A DNA stretch of 18,777 nt, from assembly GCA_900155495.1 (NCBI GenBank), contig FTLJ01000340.1:1-18777 (forward strand), given 5' to 3'. Below, piece after piece: positions 18,474 to 18,777 of the stretch (position 1 is its first letter; the number at the start of each line of letters is the position of its first letter). The translations under genes were made by a program, and so were the position numbers. Under the pieces are notes generated by a model. The model was not told where the DNA came from. It searched no databases and saw only the letters and a program-made list of their open reading frames with translations. Origin of the DNA: Porogramme epimiltina. Taxonomy: Eukaryota; Basidiomycota; Agaricomycetes; Polyporales; Polyporaceae.

Positions 18474-18777
18474 ATGGTCGTGACCTTGTACAGGTACAAC
18501 CTTCACTGGAAGCCCCGCGCTGACATTGGCGTTGACCGGTGGCATTACGACATCAGGCTCGACAAGTCATGATTGATGGGCGGTCAGCACGCCGTGACGC
18601 TCAACTATACTCTGCTGACGAAGGCACGGGAAGGAGAGGCACAACTGTGCAATGCGGAAATACTGGAATTTGGAGACGAGGAAGAGTGCGTCTTGTCTAT
18701 TAGCCTCCATAACCTGCTACTGGCATTGTACTAATTTAGGTTTGTCGCGAAACCTGGGTATTATAGCCTCTACCCTA
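18474..18777 (+). CDS. 5' end of an unidentified gene, with an in-frame stop in the simplest reading (partial at right edge)
   Basis: From ATG 18474 the frame reads protein-like (LYRYNLHWKPRADIG, then DRWHYDIRLDK) but meets TGA at 18570-18572 after 32 codons. The same frame then continues open (QHAVTLNYTLLTKARE, NAEILEFGDEE) to a GTGCGT donor at 18686. A 54-nt intron to 18739 joins in phase 2 to EFVAKPGYYSLYP at the edge. Three readings are possible: the gene starts at ATG 18576, after the stop; a 57-nt intron 18531-18587 with a weak GTTGAC donor and CAG acceptor removes the stop in phase; or the gene is broken. I do not recognise the family. Confidence 0.4.

Overview
The window looks like nuclear DNA of a filamentous fungus, most likely a basidiomycete. 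The recognisable genes are eukaryotic. They are broken by short introns (54-241 nt) with GTGAGT-, GTGCGT- or GTAAGT-type donors and CAG/TAG acceptors, the DNA is GC-rich, and the proteins read as fungal versions of their families. There is no sign of bacterial operons, CRISPR, rRNA, tRNA or transposon genes. Exon boundaries were worked out by hand from splice sites and family motifs.

Layout: (1) 1-1212, + strand: the 3' part of a DEAD-box RNA helicase of the Dbp5/DDX19 family (end of RecA domain 1 plus all of RecA domain 2). (2) 1213-6256: about 5 kb of very GC-rich DNA with no gene I can support, but with simple repeats and inverted repeats. (3) 6257-7255, + strand: a TATA-containing promoter, an ATG-free pyrimidine-rich leader and a three-exon gene for a 149-residue protein that resembles NTF2-like fungal hypothetical proteins. 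(4) 7256-15313: about 8 kb without a supportable gene. Its base composition falls from very GC-rich to near balanced around 12.2 kb. (5) 15314-16208, - strand: a five-exon gene for a 215-residue DUF202/VTC-type membrane protein (vacuolar transporter chaperone family). (6) 16209-16603: a 395-bp divergent promoter region with a candidate heat-shock element and a CACGTG box. (7) 16604-18002, + strand: a four-exon gene for a class B J-protein of the Sis1/DNAJB type. (8) 18003-18777: a short intergenic region with a hairpin and two CACGTG-containing direct repeats, then the start of an unidentified gene whose simplest frame contains a stop codon.

The genes do not form one pathway. Dbp5 works in nuclear mRNA export, Sis1 is an Hsp70 co-chaperone, and VTC-family proteins belong to vacuolar polyphosphate synthesis and membrane traffic. 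The one pair with a plausible regulatory link is the divergent DUF202/Sis1 pair. The most unusual aspect of the window is how little coding sequence is visible between 1.2 and 15.3 kb, together with the compositional change inside that gap. I did not find clear evidence of a new multi-gene system.
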